Origin: Amycolatopsis sp. DSM 110486
Lineage (GTDB): Bacteria > Actinomycetota > Actinomycetes > Mycobacteriales > Pseudonocardiaceae
Direction of reading: 5' to 3'
Assembly (NCBI RefSeq): GCF_019468465.1
Contig: NZ_CP080519.1
Location: forward strand, 1,751,001-1,815,000
Length of the DNA: 64,000 nt
The translations under genes and the position numbers were made by a program. How positions within the stretch are numbered: the first letter of the stretch is position 1; each line of letters begins with the position of its first letter. The notes below the pieces were generated by a model, which saw only the letters and a list, made by a program, of their open reading frames with translations, was not told where the DNA came from and did no database searches. Positions 15,056-22,608 of this stretch are shown in pieces.

Positions 15056-16270
15056 GTGACGACCGAGTCCACCACGCACCCGGGCACGTTGCCGGCGTCG
15101 GGACTGCGCCGCGTGCTGGCGGTCTTGTGCCTGACCGAGATCACCAGCTGGGGCATCCTCTACTACGCGTTCCCTGTGCTCGCCCCGGATATCGCCCGCG
15201 ACACCGGGTGGCCGACCACGGCGGTGATCGCCGCGCTCTCGGGGGCGCAGTTGGTGTCGGCGCTGGCGGGGATCCCGGTCGGGCGGTGGCTGGACCGGCG
15301 GGGCCCGCGGGCGGTGATGACCGCGGGCTCCCTGCTCGCGGTTCCGGCGGTGATCGCGGTCGCGACGGCGCAGTCGCTGGCGTGGTTCATCGTCGCGTGG
15401 GCCGTGGTCGGGGCTTCGATGAGCGCGGTGCTCTACGCGCCCGCCTTCGCCGCCCTGACCCGTTGGTACGGGCCGCGGCGGGTGTCGGCGCTGACCGTGC
15501 TGACGCTGGCCGGCGGACTGGCCAGCACCGTGTTCGCCCCGTTGACCGCGCTGCTCGCGGCAGATCTGGATTGGCGCCGGACCTATCTCGTGCTGCTGGT
15601 AATCCTGGCGGTGATCACGGTTCCCGGGCACTTCTGGGGGTTGCGCGGGCCCTGGCCACACGCCGAGCACCACACCGAGCAGCATCAGCACGCCGATCCT
15701 TCACAGGTCGCGCGCAGCGGGGCGTTCCGCACGCTGGTGGTGGCGATGAGCCTGGCGACGTTCTCGGTGTTCGCCGTCGTGGTCAACCTGGTGCCGCTGC
15801 TGACCGAACGTGGCGTCAGCGTCGGCACCGCGGCGCTCGCGCTCGGCCTCGGCGGCGCCGGGCAGGTGCTGGGCCGGCTCGGCTACGCCACCCTCACCCG
15901 GCGCACCAGCGTTCGGACCCGCACCGCGCTGATCCTGCTGGCGACCTCCCTGACCACCGCCCTGCTCAGCGTGCTCACCTCCACCGCCGCGCTCATCGCG
16001 GCCGCGATCGTGGCGGGCATGGCGCGCGGGATCTTCACCCTGCTGCAAGCCACCGCGATAACCGACCGGTGGGGCGCCACGCACTACGGCCGCCTCAACG
16101 GGCTGCTCTCGGCGCCGATGACCATCTCCATGGCCCTGGCCCCGTTCGCCGGCGCCGGCCTCGCCACCCTGTTCGGCGGCTACACCCCGGCGTTCCTCGT
16201 CCTCGCCGCGGTGAACGTCGCCGCGGCTGTCCTGGCCCTCGCAGCCACCCCGGCTCGGAGAACTCCCTGA
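15056..16270 (+). CDS. MFS exporter of the arsenic island
   Basis: 404 residues with twelve predicted helices. The motif A-like loop is GRWLDRRGPRAVMTAG after helix 2. A histidine-rich cytoplasmic loop between helices 6 and 7 (PHAEHHTEQHQHADPS) could sense or bind metal. The GTG start lies 5 bases past the flavoprotein stop. Several MFS families export organoarsenicals (ArsJ, ArsK), but I cannot assign this one to either. Its substrate is most likely the product of the flavoprotein or the GNAT. Confidence 0.83.
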   Translation: MTTESTTHPGTLPASGLRRVLAVLCLTEITSWGILYYAFPVLAPDIARDTGWPTTAVIAALSGAQLVSALAGIPVGRWLDRRGPRAVMTAGSLLAVPAVIAVATAQSLAWFIVAWAVVGASMSAVLYAPAFAALTRWYGPRRVSALTVLTLAGGLASTVFAPLTALLAADLDWRRTYLVLLVILAVITVPGHFWGLRGPWPHAEHHTEQHQHADPSQVARSGAFRTLVVAMSLATFSVFAVVVNLVPLLTERGVSVGTAALALGLGGAGQVLGRLGYATLTRRTSVRTRTALILLATSLTTALLSVLTSTAALIAAAIVAGMARGIFTLLQATAITDRWGATHYGRLNGLLSAPMTISMALAPFAGAGLATLFGGYTPAFLVLAAVNVAAAVLALAATPARRTP

Positions 16271-16274
16271 TCTC

Positions 16275-16616
16275 TCAGGATCCAGGTGCTGCCAGCCGGC
16301 CGGCCAATCCGTCCAGCGCCGCGCCTCGCGGCCGGTAGTGGATCGAGGTGCCGCGGCGCGACGCCTCGATCAGGCCGGCTTCGCGCAGCACCTTCAGGTG
16401 GTGCGAGATCGTCGGCCCGGACAGCGTGAACGCCGCGGCCAGATCACTCACGGACGTATCGCCATTCGACGCGCAGATCAGCGACAGCAGCCGCAGCCGA
16501 ACCGGGTCGCCCAGGGCCTTGAACCCGGTCGCCAGGTCTACGGCGTGCTCGGCCGACAGCGGCGCCTTCGCCAACGGCGCGCCGGAGGCGGTGGGCGGAG
16601 GCGTCGAGTCGGGCAT
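16275..16616 (-). CDS. arsR: ArsR-family regulator lacking the CxC metal box
   Basis: 113 residues. The core is ATGFKALGDPVRLRLLSLI, then DLAAAFTLSGPTISHHLKVL and the wing ASRRGTSIHYRPRG. The classical ELCVCDL metal box in helix 3 is replaced by DTSVSDL, and the only nearby cysteine is in SLICASNG, so As(III) sensing by the canonical S3 site is not possible. It may use another site or be a constitutive repressor. Its stop lies 4 bases from the convergent MFS stop. It is the last gene downstream of the minus-strand acr3-reductase group. Confidence 0.88.
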   Translation of the reverse strand: MPDSTPPPTASGAPLAKAPLSAEHAVDLATGFKALGDPVRLRLLSLICASNGDTSVSDLAAAFTLSGPTISHHLKVLREAGLIEASRRGTSIHYRPRGAALDGLAGRLAAPGS

Positions 16617-16639
16617 CAGGTGATCTTCGCAAGGCGTTG

Positions 16640-17995
16640 TCAGTCGCCGTGCTGCTGGGTCCAGGCGTGGGTGGCGACCTGGACCGCGTCGTACGGGCTA
16701 CCCAGGGGCGGGGTGTAGGAAAGGTCGAGGTCTTCGACGTCGCTGACGGTCATGCCGTGGTGGATCGCCGTGGCGAGGACGTCGACGCGTTTGTGCACCG
16801 AGCTGTCGCGGTGCCCGACCAGCTGTGCGCCCAGCAGCCGGCCGGTCGTCGCGTCGCCGGTGATGCGCAGGTGGATCGGGCGGGAGCCGGGGTAGTAGGC
16901 CTTGTGGTCGTCGGCGACCGTCTCGTGGGTGACGGGGCGGAAGCCGACGGCGTCGCGGTCGCGGACGCCGGTGCGGGCGATCGCGAGGTCGAACACCTTC
17001 ACCACCTGCGTGCCCAACGAGCCGGCGAACCGGCGGGCGGCGCCGAGTGCGTTTTCCCCGGCGACACGGCCTTGTTTGTGCGCGGTGGTGCCCAACGGCA
17101 GGTAGGTGTCGGTGCCGAGGAGGCGGTGGTAGGTCTGCACGCAGTCGCCGGCGGCGAAGATGTGGTCGACGGTGGCGCGCATCCAGCGGTCGACGGCGAT
17201 CGCGCCCCGCACGCCGAGCTTGACTCCGGCAGTTTCGGCGAGCGCGGTGTCCGGGTGGACGCCGACGACCACCAGCACCACGTCGGTGGTGCGGATGAAG
17301 CCGTCGCTGCCGTGCACCCGCAATCGGCCCGCGTGCCGTTCGACGCGGTGCACCGTGGTTCCGGTGTGCACGTCGACGTCGTGGGCCCGAAGTTCGGCGC
17401 GCACAAGAGCACCCAACTCGGAGTCCACAGTGGACAGAACTTCGGGAAGCGTTTCGACCAGGGTGACCGCGATTCCGCGGGCGCGCAGTGCATCGACCAT
17501 CTCCAAGCCGACGTAGCCGGCACCGACAACCACGGCCGACTCCGGCTGACGGGCCAGGGTGTCGGTGAGGGTGAAGGTGTCCTCCATGGTGTGCAGCAGG
17601 TGCACCCCGTCAGCTGGGCCGAGCGTGTCGATCCCTTCGATGCGTGGACGGATCGGGACCGCGCCGGTGCCGATGATCAGCTCGTCGTAGGGCAGTTGGT
17701 GGCGGCCGTCGTGGTCCACGACGGTGACGGTGCGGGCGAACGGGTCGATGCGGGTCGCGCGGGTGTTCAGCCGCAGGCCCAGACCCGCGGTTTCGAGGTC
17801 GGCGCGGGTGCGGTGCGCGAGAGCGCGCCAGTCGGGGACCTCGCCGGAGACGTGGTAGGGGATGCCGCAGATGGAGAAGTTCGGGTAGGCGTCGGCCACC
17901 ACGAGCGTGGGCCGCACGTTCGGGTCCAGTTCCTGGATGCGCAGACCCGCGCTGATCCCGGCATCGCTGCCGCCGATCACCAGCACGCGGGTCAT
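16640..17995 (-). CDS. Pyridine nucleotide-disulfide type FAD oxidoreductase (CoA-disulfide reductase-like)
   Basis: 451 residues. FAD motif GGSDAG sits at 8-13, and the redox cysteine motif NFSICGIPYHVSGE near 39-52 matches CoA-disulfide reductase and NADH oxidase proteins. The NAD(P) motif VVGAGYVGLEMVDALR and the second FAD block IFAAGDCVQ are intact. The C-terminal dimerisation domain is present. It overlaps acr3 by 4 bases (17992-17995) and is thus co-translated with it. In arsenic loci such enzymes may recycle thiols used by arsenate reductases; that link is inferred. Confidence 0.88.
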   Translation of the reverse strand: MTRVLVIGGSDAGISAGLRIQELDPNVRPTLVVADAYPNFSICGIPYHVSGEVPDWRALAHRTRADLETAGLGLRLNTRATRIDPFARTVTVVDHDGRHQLPYDELIIGTGAVPIRPRIEGIDTLGPADGVHLLHTMEDTFTLTDTLARQPESAVVVGAGYVGLEMVDALRARGIAVTLVETLPEVLSTVDSELGALVRAELRAHDVDVHTGTTVHRVERHAGRLRVHGSDGFIRTTDVVLVVVGVHPDTALAETAGVKLGVRGAIAVDRWMRATVDHIFAAGDCVQTYHRLLGTDTYLPLGTTAHKQGRVAGENALGAARRFAGSLGTQVVKVFDLAIARTGVRDRDAVGFRPVTHETVADDHKAYYPGSRPIHLRITGDATTGRLLGAQLVGHRDSSVHKRVDVLATAIHHGMTVSDVEDLDLSYTPPLGSPYDAVQVATHAWTQQHGD

Positions 17996-19098
17996 GGGTG
18001 TTCTCCTTCAGCCTGCGGGGTCGGATCGGCCCAGCGCCGGCGCAGCCACAGGCTCACGTACACAAGGCCGACGAGCACCGGTACTTCGATCAACGGCCCG
18101 ACCACCCCGGCCAGCGCCTGCCCCGAGGTCACCCCGAACACCCCGATCGCGACGGCGATGGCGAGCTCGAAGTTGTTGCCCGCGGCGGTGAACGCCAGCG
18201 TCGTCGTGCGCGAATAAGAGAGCCCCGCAGCTTTGCCCAGCAGGTAGCCGCCGCCCCACATGATCGCGAAGTAGGCCAGCAGCGGCAGCGCGATTCGCGC
18301 GACGTCCAGCGGGCGCGAGGTGATGTTGTCGCCCTGCAGCGCGAAGAGCATGACGATGGTGAACAGCAGCCCGTACAGCGCGATCGGCCCGACCTTGGGC
18401 AGGTACTTGCCTTCGTACCAGGTGCGGCCCTTGGTCCGTTCCCCGATGCGGCGGGACAGGTAACCGGCGGCAAGCGGGATCCCGAGGAAGATCACCACCG
18501 ACAGCGCGATCTCCCACGGAGAGAACGAGATGCTCTGACTTTGCAGGCCCAGCCAGCCGGGCAGCAGGTCGAGGTAGAACCAGCCCAGTACCCCGAACAT
18601 GATCACCTGGAACACCGAGTTGAGCGCCACCAGCACCGCGGCGGCTTCGCGGTCGCCGCAGGCGAGGTCGTTCCAGATGATGACCATGGCGATGCATCGG
18701 GCGAGGCCGACGATGATCAGCCCGGTGCGGTACTCGGGCAGGTCCGGCAGCAGTAGCCAGGCCAGCGCGAACATCAGCGCCGGACCCAGAATCCAGTTCA
18801 GCAGCAGGGAGAGCACCATCGTGCGCTTGTCACGCGTGACGGTACCGACCTTGTCGTAGCGGACCTTCGCCAGCACCGGGTACATCATCAGCAGCAGCCC
18901 GAGCGCGATCGGCAGCGACACCTGCCCGATCTTCACCGCGTCCAGCACGCCTTGCAGGCCGGGAATCACACTGCCCAGCAGCAGCCCGAGCGCCATCGCG
19001 ACGATGATCCACACGGGCAGGAACCGGTCCAGAAAGGACAGTTGGCGCAGGACATCGCCCTCGGCCGGTGTTGTTGTGTTGTCAGCGGTCTGGGTCAC
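17992..19098 (-). CDS. acr3: Acr3-family arsenite efflux permease
   Basis: 368 residues, ten predicted helices, the normal Acr3 size. The hallmark stretch LIIVGLARCIAMVIIWNDLA carries the essential cysteine (C135) of helix 4. A second cysteine follows in ACGD (C147), and FTAAGNNFELAIAVAIGVFG matches the other conserved helix region. It expels As(III) from the cytoplasm using the proton gradient. Start GTG 19096-19098 has TGGAGG upstream; the longer frame is spurious. It lies downstream of two arsC genes and is coupled to the oxidoreductase. Confidence 0.95.
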   Translation of the reverse strand: MTQTADNTTTPAEGDVLRQLSFLDRFLPVWIIVAMALGLLLGSVIPGLQGVLDAVKIGQVSLPIALGLLLMMYPVLAKVRYDKVGTVTRDKRTMVLSLLLNWILGPALMFALAWLLLPDLPEYRTGLIIVGLARCIAMVIIWNDLACGDREAAAVLVALNSVFQVIMFGVLGWFYLDLLPGWLGLQSQSISFSPWEIALSVVIFLGIPLAAGYLSRRIGERTKGRTWYEGKYLPKVGPIALYGLLFTIVMLFALQGDNITSRPLDVARIALPLLAYFAIMWGGGYLLGKAAGLSYSRTTTLAFTAAGNNFELAIAVAIGVFGVTSGQALAGVVGPLIEVPVLVGLVYVSLWLRRRWADPTPQAEGEHP

Positions 19099-19130
19099 GG
19101 ACCGGGCCTCCAGAAGTCGGGACGGGGATG

Positions 19131-19535
19131 TCAGGCGTCGAGCAGTTCGGCCATCAAGGCGCGGACACGGCGGTCGATCTCGTCGCGGATCGGGCGCACG
19201 GCGTCCACGACCCGGCCGGCCGGGTCGTCCAGCGGCCAGTCCTCGTAGCGCTTGCCAGGGAACACCGGGCACGTGTCGCCGCAGCCCATGGTGATCACCA
19301 CATCCGACGCCTCGACGTCCTCTGTGGACAGCTTCGTCGGGATCTCGGCGGCGATGTCCAGCCCCCACTCGGCCAACGCCTGCGCGGCGGCCGGGTTGAC
19401 CTTGTCCGCCGGCTCCGAGCCCGCCGAGCGGACCGCGACCCGGCCCAGGGCGTGGTGCTGCAGCAGCGCCGCCGCCATCTGCGAACGGCCGGCATTGTGC
19501 ACACACACGAACAACACTTCGGGCACTCGGGTCAC
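19131..19535 (-). CDS. arsC: Thioredoxin-coupled arsenate reductase
   Basis: 134 residues of the low-molecular-weight phosphatase fold. The P-loop CVHNAGRS has nucleophile C11, and C85 and C89 in TMGCGDTCP are the shuttle and resolving pair. This three-cysteine set is that of thioredoxin- or mycothiol-linked ArsC. It reduces arsenate to arsenite for export by the adjacent Acr3. Start GTG 19533-19535 with GAAAGG upstream. Gap of about 30 bases to acr3 and to the upstream arsC: one operon. Confidence 0.95.
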   Translation of the reverse strand: MTRVPEVLFVCVHNAGRSQMAAALLQHHALGRVAVRSAGSEPADKVNPAAAQALAEWGLDIAAEIPTKLSTEDVEASDVVITMGCGDTCPVFPGKRYEDWPLDDPAGRVVDAVRPIRDEIDRRVRALMAELLDA

Positions 19536-19564
19536 CGTGTTTTTCCTTTCAGCACAAGGGAACG

Positions 19565-20206
19565 TCAAGACGACAGCTCGCCGAGCAGTCCGCGCACGCG
19601 GGCATCGAGCCCGTCGCGGATGTGGCGCACCACCGCCAACGGCTGCCCGTCCGGATCTGGCACATCCCAGTCGAGGTAGCGCCGGCTCGGGTAGATCGGG
19701 CACGCGTCGCCGCAGCCCATCGTGACCACCACGTCGGCCGCGCGGACCACCTCGTCGGTCAGCGGCTTCGGGTACGCGCACGTCAGCGAGATGTCCAGCT
19801 CGGCCATCGCCTCCGTGACCACCTCGGGAATTCCGCGCGACGGCCGTGAGCCGGCCGAGCGCACCGACACCCGCCCGAACGCGTGGTGATCCAGCAGCGC
19901 TGCCGCCATCTGAGAACGGCCTGCGTTGTGCACACACACGAACAACACCTGCGGCACCTCGACCCGCACCAAACCCGTCGCGCGCCCACGATCCAGCAGC
20001 CGCTCCCGCGCGAACCGGGCCGTGAGCGTCGGCAGATGGGTCTGCACCGTCGCCGTCGCCTCCAGCAACGTGTACGACTCGTGCACGAACCGGGCGACCA
20101 TTTCCCGCGCGAACGTCCCGCGGAACCGGTCGGCCAGCTCGTCCACGATCCGCTCGACCTGGGCGTCCGCCTCGTGCGCGGGCAGGCCCCGAGCAGGCTG
20201 CACCAT
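19565..20206 (-). CDS. arsC: Arsenate reductase with N-terminal three-helix bundle domain
   Basis: 213 residues. Residues 1-80 are helical (DAQVERIVDELADRFRGTF, ESYTLLEATATVQTHLPTLT, FARERLLDRG), matching the three-helix bundle dimerisation domain found before some actinobacterial ArsC. Residues 86-213 repeat the reductase fold, with C91 in CVHNAGRS and C165/C169 in TMGCGDACP. All catalytic cysteines are present, so both tandem copies look active. The start follows CAAGGAGAG. It is the first gene of the minus-strand operon behind a nested palindrome. Confidence 0.92.
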   Translation of the reverse strand: MVQPARGLPAHEADAQVERIVDELADRFRGTFAREMVARFVHESYTLLEATATVQTHLPTLTARFARERLLDRGRATGLVRVEVPQVLFVCVHNAGRSQMAAALLDHHAFGRVSVRSAGSRPSRGIPEVVTEAMAELDISLTCAYPKPLTDEVVRAADVVVTMGCGDACPIYPSRRYLDWDVPDPDGQPLAVVRHIRDGLDARVRGLLGELSS

Positions 20207-20219
20207 GACGCTCTCCTTG

Positions 20220-20271
20220 GATTGACTTATCTCGATCCAAGTGAACGCGATTGGATCGAACTTTGTCAATC
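20220..20271. promoter_or_regulatory. Nested palindrome, probable ArsR operator for the ars operon
   Basis: TCGATCCAA (20232-20240) and TTGGATCGA (20251-20259) are perfect inverted arms with a 10-nt spacer. Outside them GATTGAC (20220-20226) is inverted to GTCAATC (20265-20271). The structure lies between the divergent arsC and arsR starts. Confidence 0.7.
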
Positions 20272-20320
20272 CACGCGGTATGGTCAGATGGGAGACACGC
20301 ACGACACGACGGGAGGGCGC

Positions 20321-20722
20321 ATGACGATCGAGCACCGGACCCCGGTCCCGGTCACCCTTCTGCTCGCCGAGCCCGCCGCCGTCGTCGCCGAAACCGACGC
20401 CAGCGACGCGGCCAAGCTCTTCAAAGCCCTCGCCGACCCGCTGCGCATCCGGCTGGTGTCCCTCATCCGCCATTCACCCGGCGGCGAAGCCTGCTTCTGC
20501 GACCTCGCCGAAGAGTTCGACATGCCCCAGCCGACGCTGAGCCATCACCTGCGCGTCCTCGTGTCCGCGGGCATCCTCACCCGCGAACGCCGAGGCACGT
20601 GGAGCTGGTACAGCCTCGTCCCCGAGCCGCTGGAAACACTTCAGGCACTGCTACGGGCCGGCGGCCCACTGGTGGACCGCATCGCGCCCGTCGACGGCTC
20701 GGAGCGCGCGCGCCGCTGCTGA
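20321..20722 (+). CDS. arsR: ArsR-family arsenic-responsive repressor with CxC box
   Basis: 133 residues. Core LFKALADPLRIRLVSLIRHS, recognition block FDMPQPTLSHHLRVLVSAGI, and wing RERRGTWSWYSL. The helix-3 metal box EACFCDL has C58 and C60, the usual As(III)/Sb(III) ligands. It should release DNA when arsenite binds. ATG 20321 follows GGGAGGG; an upstream in-frame ATG at 20288 is less well served. It is divergent from the arsC-acr3 operon and shares a nested palindrome with it. Confidence 0.93.
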   Translation: MTIEHRTPVPVTLLLAEPAAVVAETDASDAAKLFKALADPLRIRLVSLIRHSPGGEACFCDLAEEFDMPQPTLSHHLRVLVSAGILTRERRGTWSWYSLVPEPLETLQALLRAGGPLVDRIAPVDGSERARRC

Positions 20723-20868
20723 CAGCGTCCCGACTTCCGCACCGGAATCGAGAATCTCGGAGGGTGCGGTCGCGATCGTCGCGTGGTTGCACCCTTGAGC
20801 GCATCCGAGGGCTCGTCGGCCGCCGCGAGCTTGGCCGCGTTGTACTCGCACGCGGCAGGGAAACCATC

Positions 20869-21687
20869 TCAGCTCTTGATGAACTCCAAGATATCGGCGT
20901 TGAGTTGTTCAGCGTGGGTGACGTACAGGCCGTGCCCGGCAGTGGGATATTCCCGGTAGACGGCATGGGGCACCAGTTTCCGGGTACGACGGCCGGTGAC
21001 GTCGATGGGTGCGGACTGGTCGGCCACTCCGTGCACAACCAGCGTCGGAATGGTGATGTGACGCAGGTCAGGGCGGAAATCGGTGTGGAAGTTCGAGTTG
21101 AACATCGCGGCCGTCGCGAACGGCGATGGCGACAGGCAGCGCCGGATCTCATGCTCGATCAGTGCCGGTGAGACGTCGTTGCCCAGATGCGTGGCGAAAT
21201 ACCCCTGCGCTCGATCGGCGAACCACTTCGGCCGGTCCTTGCGCAACTGTGCCAGCGTCGCCTCATTGAGCGCCTCGGGAATTCCCTCGGGATTGTCCTC
21301 GGTCAATTTGAGGTACGGCAACGTCGACGCCAGGAACGCGACACGGGAGACCCGCTCCTCACCGTGCCGGGACAGATAGCGTGCGGCCTCGCCACCGCCG
21401 GCCGAGTGGGCGACGAGCGTGATGCCGCGCAGGTCCAGATGCTCGATCAGAGCGGCCAGATCGTCGGCGCCGGTGTCCGCGTCGTAGCCGGAGGAGGGGC
21501 GGTCGGAGCGGCCATGCCCCCGCCGGTCCAGCAGGACACACCGGAATCCCTGTTCGACGAAGAACGGGATCTGATACTCCCACATTTCGGCGTTCAGCAC
21601 CCAGCTGGAGACGAACACCATCGGCGCGCCCGCACCGTAATCCTCGTATGACAGGCGGGTCCCGTCACCGGCGTCGAAGAAAGGCAT
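20869..21687 (-). CDS. Alpha/beta hydrolase (non-heme chloroperoxidase-like)
   Basis: 272 residues, full length for the esterase/perhydrolase group. Oxyanion region VFVSSWVLNAEMW, LLDRRGHGRSDRP after strand 4, nucleophile elbow VAHSAGGGE with serine near 95, acid region VVHGVADQSAP and histidine in AGHGLY. These features match cofactor-free haloperoxidases and arylesterases. A CATTGG/CCAATG inverted repeat just upstream may regulate it. No linked pathway is evident. The gap 20723-20868 to arsR holds nothing recognisable. Confidence 0.88.
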   Translation of the reverse strand: MPFFDAGDGTRLSYEDYGAGAPMVFVSSWVLNAEMWEYQIPFFVEQGFRCVLLDRRGHGRSDRPSSGYDADTGADDLAALIEHLDLRGITLVAHSAGGGEAARYLSRHGEERVSRVAFLASTLPYLKLTEDNPEGIPEALNEATLAQLRKDRPKWFADRAQGYFATHLGNDVSPALIEHEIRRCLSPSPFATAAMFNSNFHTDFRPDLRHITIPTLVVHGVADQSAPIDVTGRRTRKLVPHAVYREYPTAGHGLYVTHAEQLNADILEFIKS

Positions 21688-21701
21688 TTTCAGCTCCTCA
21701 C

Positions 21702-21721
21702 CATTGGTTTATGACCCAATG
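21702..21721. promoter_or_regulatory. CATTGG-8 nt-CCAATG inverted repeat
   Basis: Perfect 6-bp arms 15 bases upstream of the hydrolase start at 21687. It could be an operator for an unlinked regulator. Nothing else is apparent in 21722-21877. Confidence 0.4.
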
Positions 21722-21877
21722 TTCGCTGAAGCCGAGAGGCCAGTCGATTACCTGGCAGGTAATGATTCCTGCGGCTGGTCCCGGGCCCGGCGGAGCCTGA
21801 CGAATACCGCGGGTTCGGTCGAACGGCTGCAACGGGCCAAAGCCGCCCGTGCCGGACTCGGTCGGGCGGCACTGTTC

Positions 21878-22390
21878 TTAAGCTCGGCCTGGTTTGAGTG
21901 GGGTGAGCTGCTCGATGTCGTGGCGGAACCGCAGCGCTGCGATGGCGGGCTGGTCGGGAGGCCCGTCGGCGGTGAGTAGCTCGGCGAGTTCGCGCAGGTA
22001 CCGCTCGTGGCCGGCCGGCGTGACGAGGAAGAGCATCCTGGCTGGTGCCGGGCAGGGGTTGGCGAAGGCGTGCGGACAGCCGGCGGGCACGTACATCAGG
22101 CTGCCCGGACCGCCCCGAACGACTCGTTGGCCGCTGGCGGACTCCCAGCGTTGCCAGTCGCCCGCGGTGCGAATTCGCGGCTCGAATGCGAGCAGGTCGA
22201 GTTCGCCCTCGATGATGTAGAACAGCTCTTCGGCCTCACCGTGCCGGTGCGCGCCCACGTCGAACCCCGGCCCGACGTCCGCTTCGAACACCGACCACCG
22301 GGCCGACTGGTCGGCACCGACTTTGAGTGTCATCCCAGCGGAAGTGATCGACTGCCCGGATCCGCTTGGCAGCACCAGTCCATCGGTCAT
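21878..22390 (-). CDS. Cupin-domain protein
   Basis: 170 residues with one beta-barrel cupin. Motif 1 GAHRHGEAEELFYIIEGELD has the H-x-H-x4-E pattern and motif 2 PGSLMYVPAGCPHAFAN the second histidine, so a divalent metal site is likely. The C-terminal 45 residues (RYLRELAELLTADG...) are helical, as in quercetinase-like single cupins. Enzyme or sensor role cannot be told. It stands alone between the hydrolase and an MFS gene; 22391-22608 holds no gene. Confidence 0.85.
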   Translation of the reverse strand: MTDGLVLPSGSGQSITSAGMTLKVGADQSARWSVFEADVGPGFDVGAHRHGEAEELFYIIEGELDLLAFEPRIRTAGDWQRWESASGQRVVRGGPGSLMYVPAGCPHAFANPCPAPARMLFLVTPAGHERYLRELAELLTADGPPDQPAIAALRFRHDIEQLTPLKPGRA

Positions 22391-22608
22391 CTCGTCTCCC
22401 CCACCGACTGGAAACGTCGAGGTCCCACCCCTGCTTCGCTCTAGGCGCCCGACCGTACAGAGTCGCCGAAGACAGCGCCGTCGTTACGCCTCGGCAACCA
22501 CCCTGCTCGCGCTCACTCCTATGTCCGACGGCGGACTGCGCACCGACCCGGTTCCGAAGCCACCGTCCAACACCGGCTTCGGCTACGGCGGTGGCGCCCC
22601 GCCACCAC

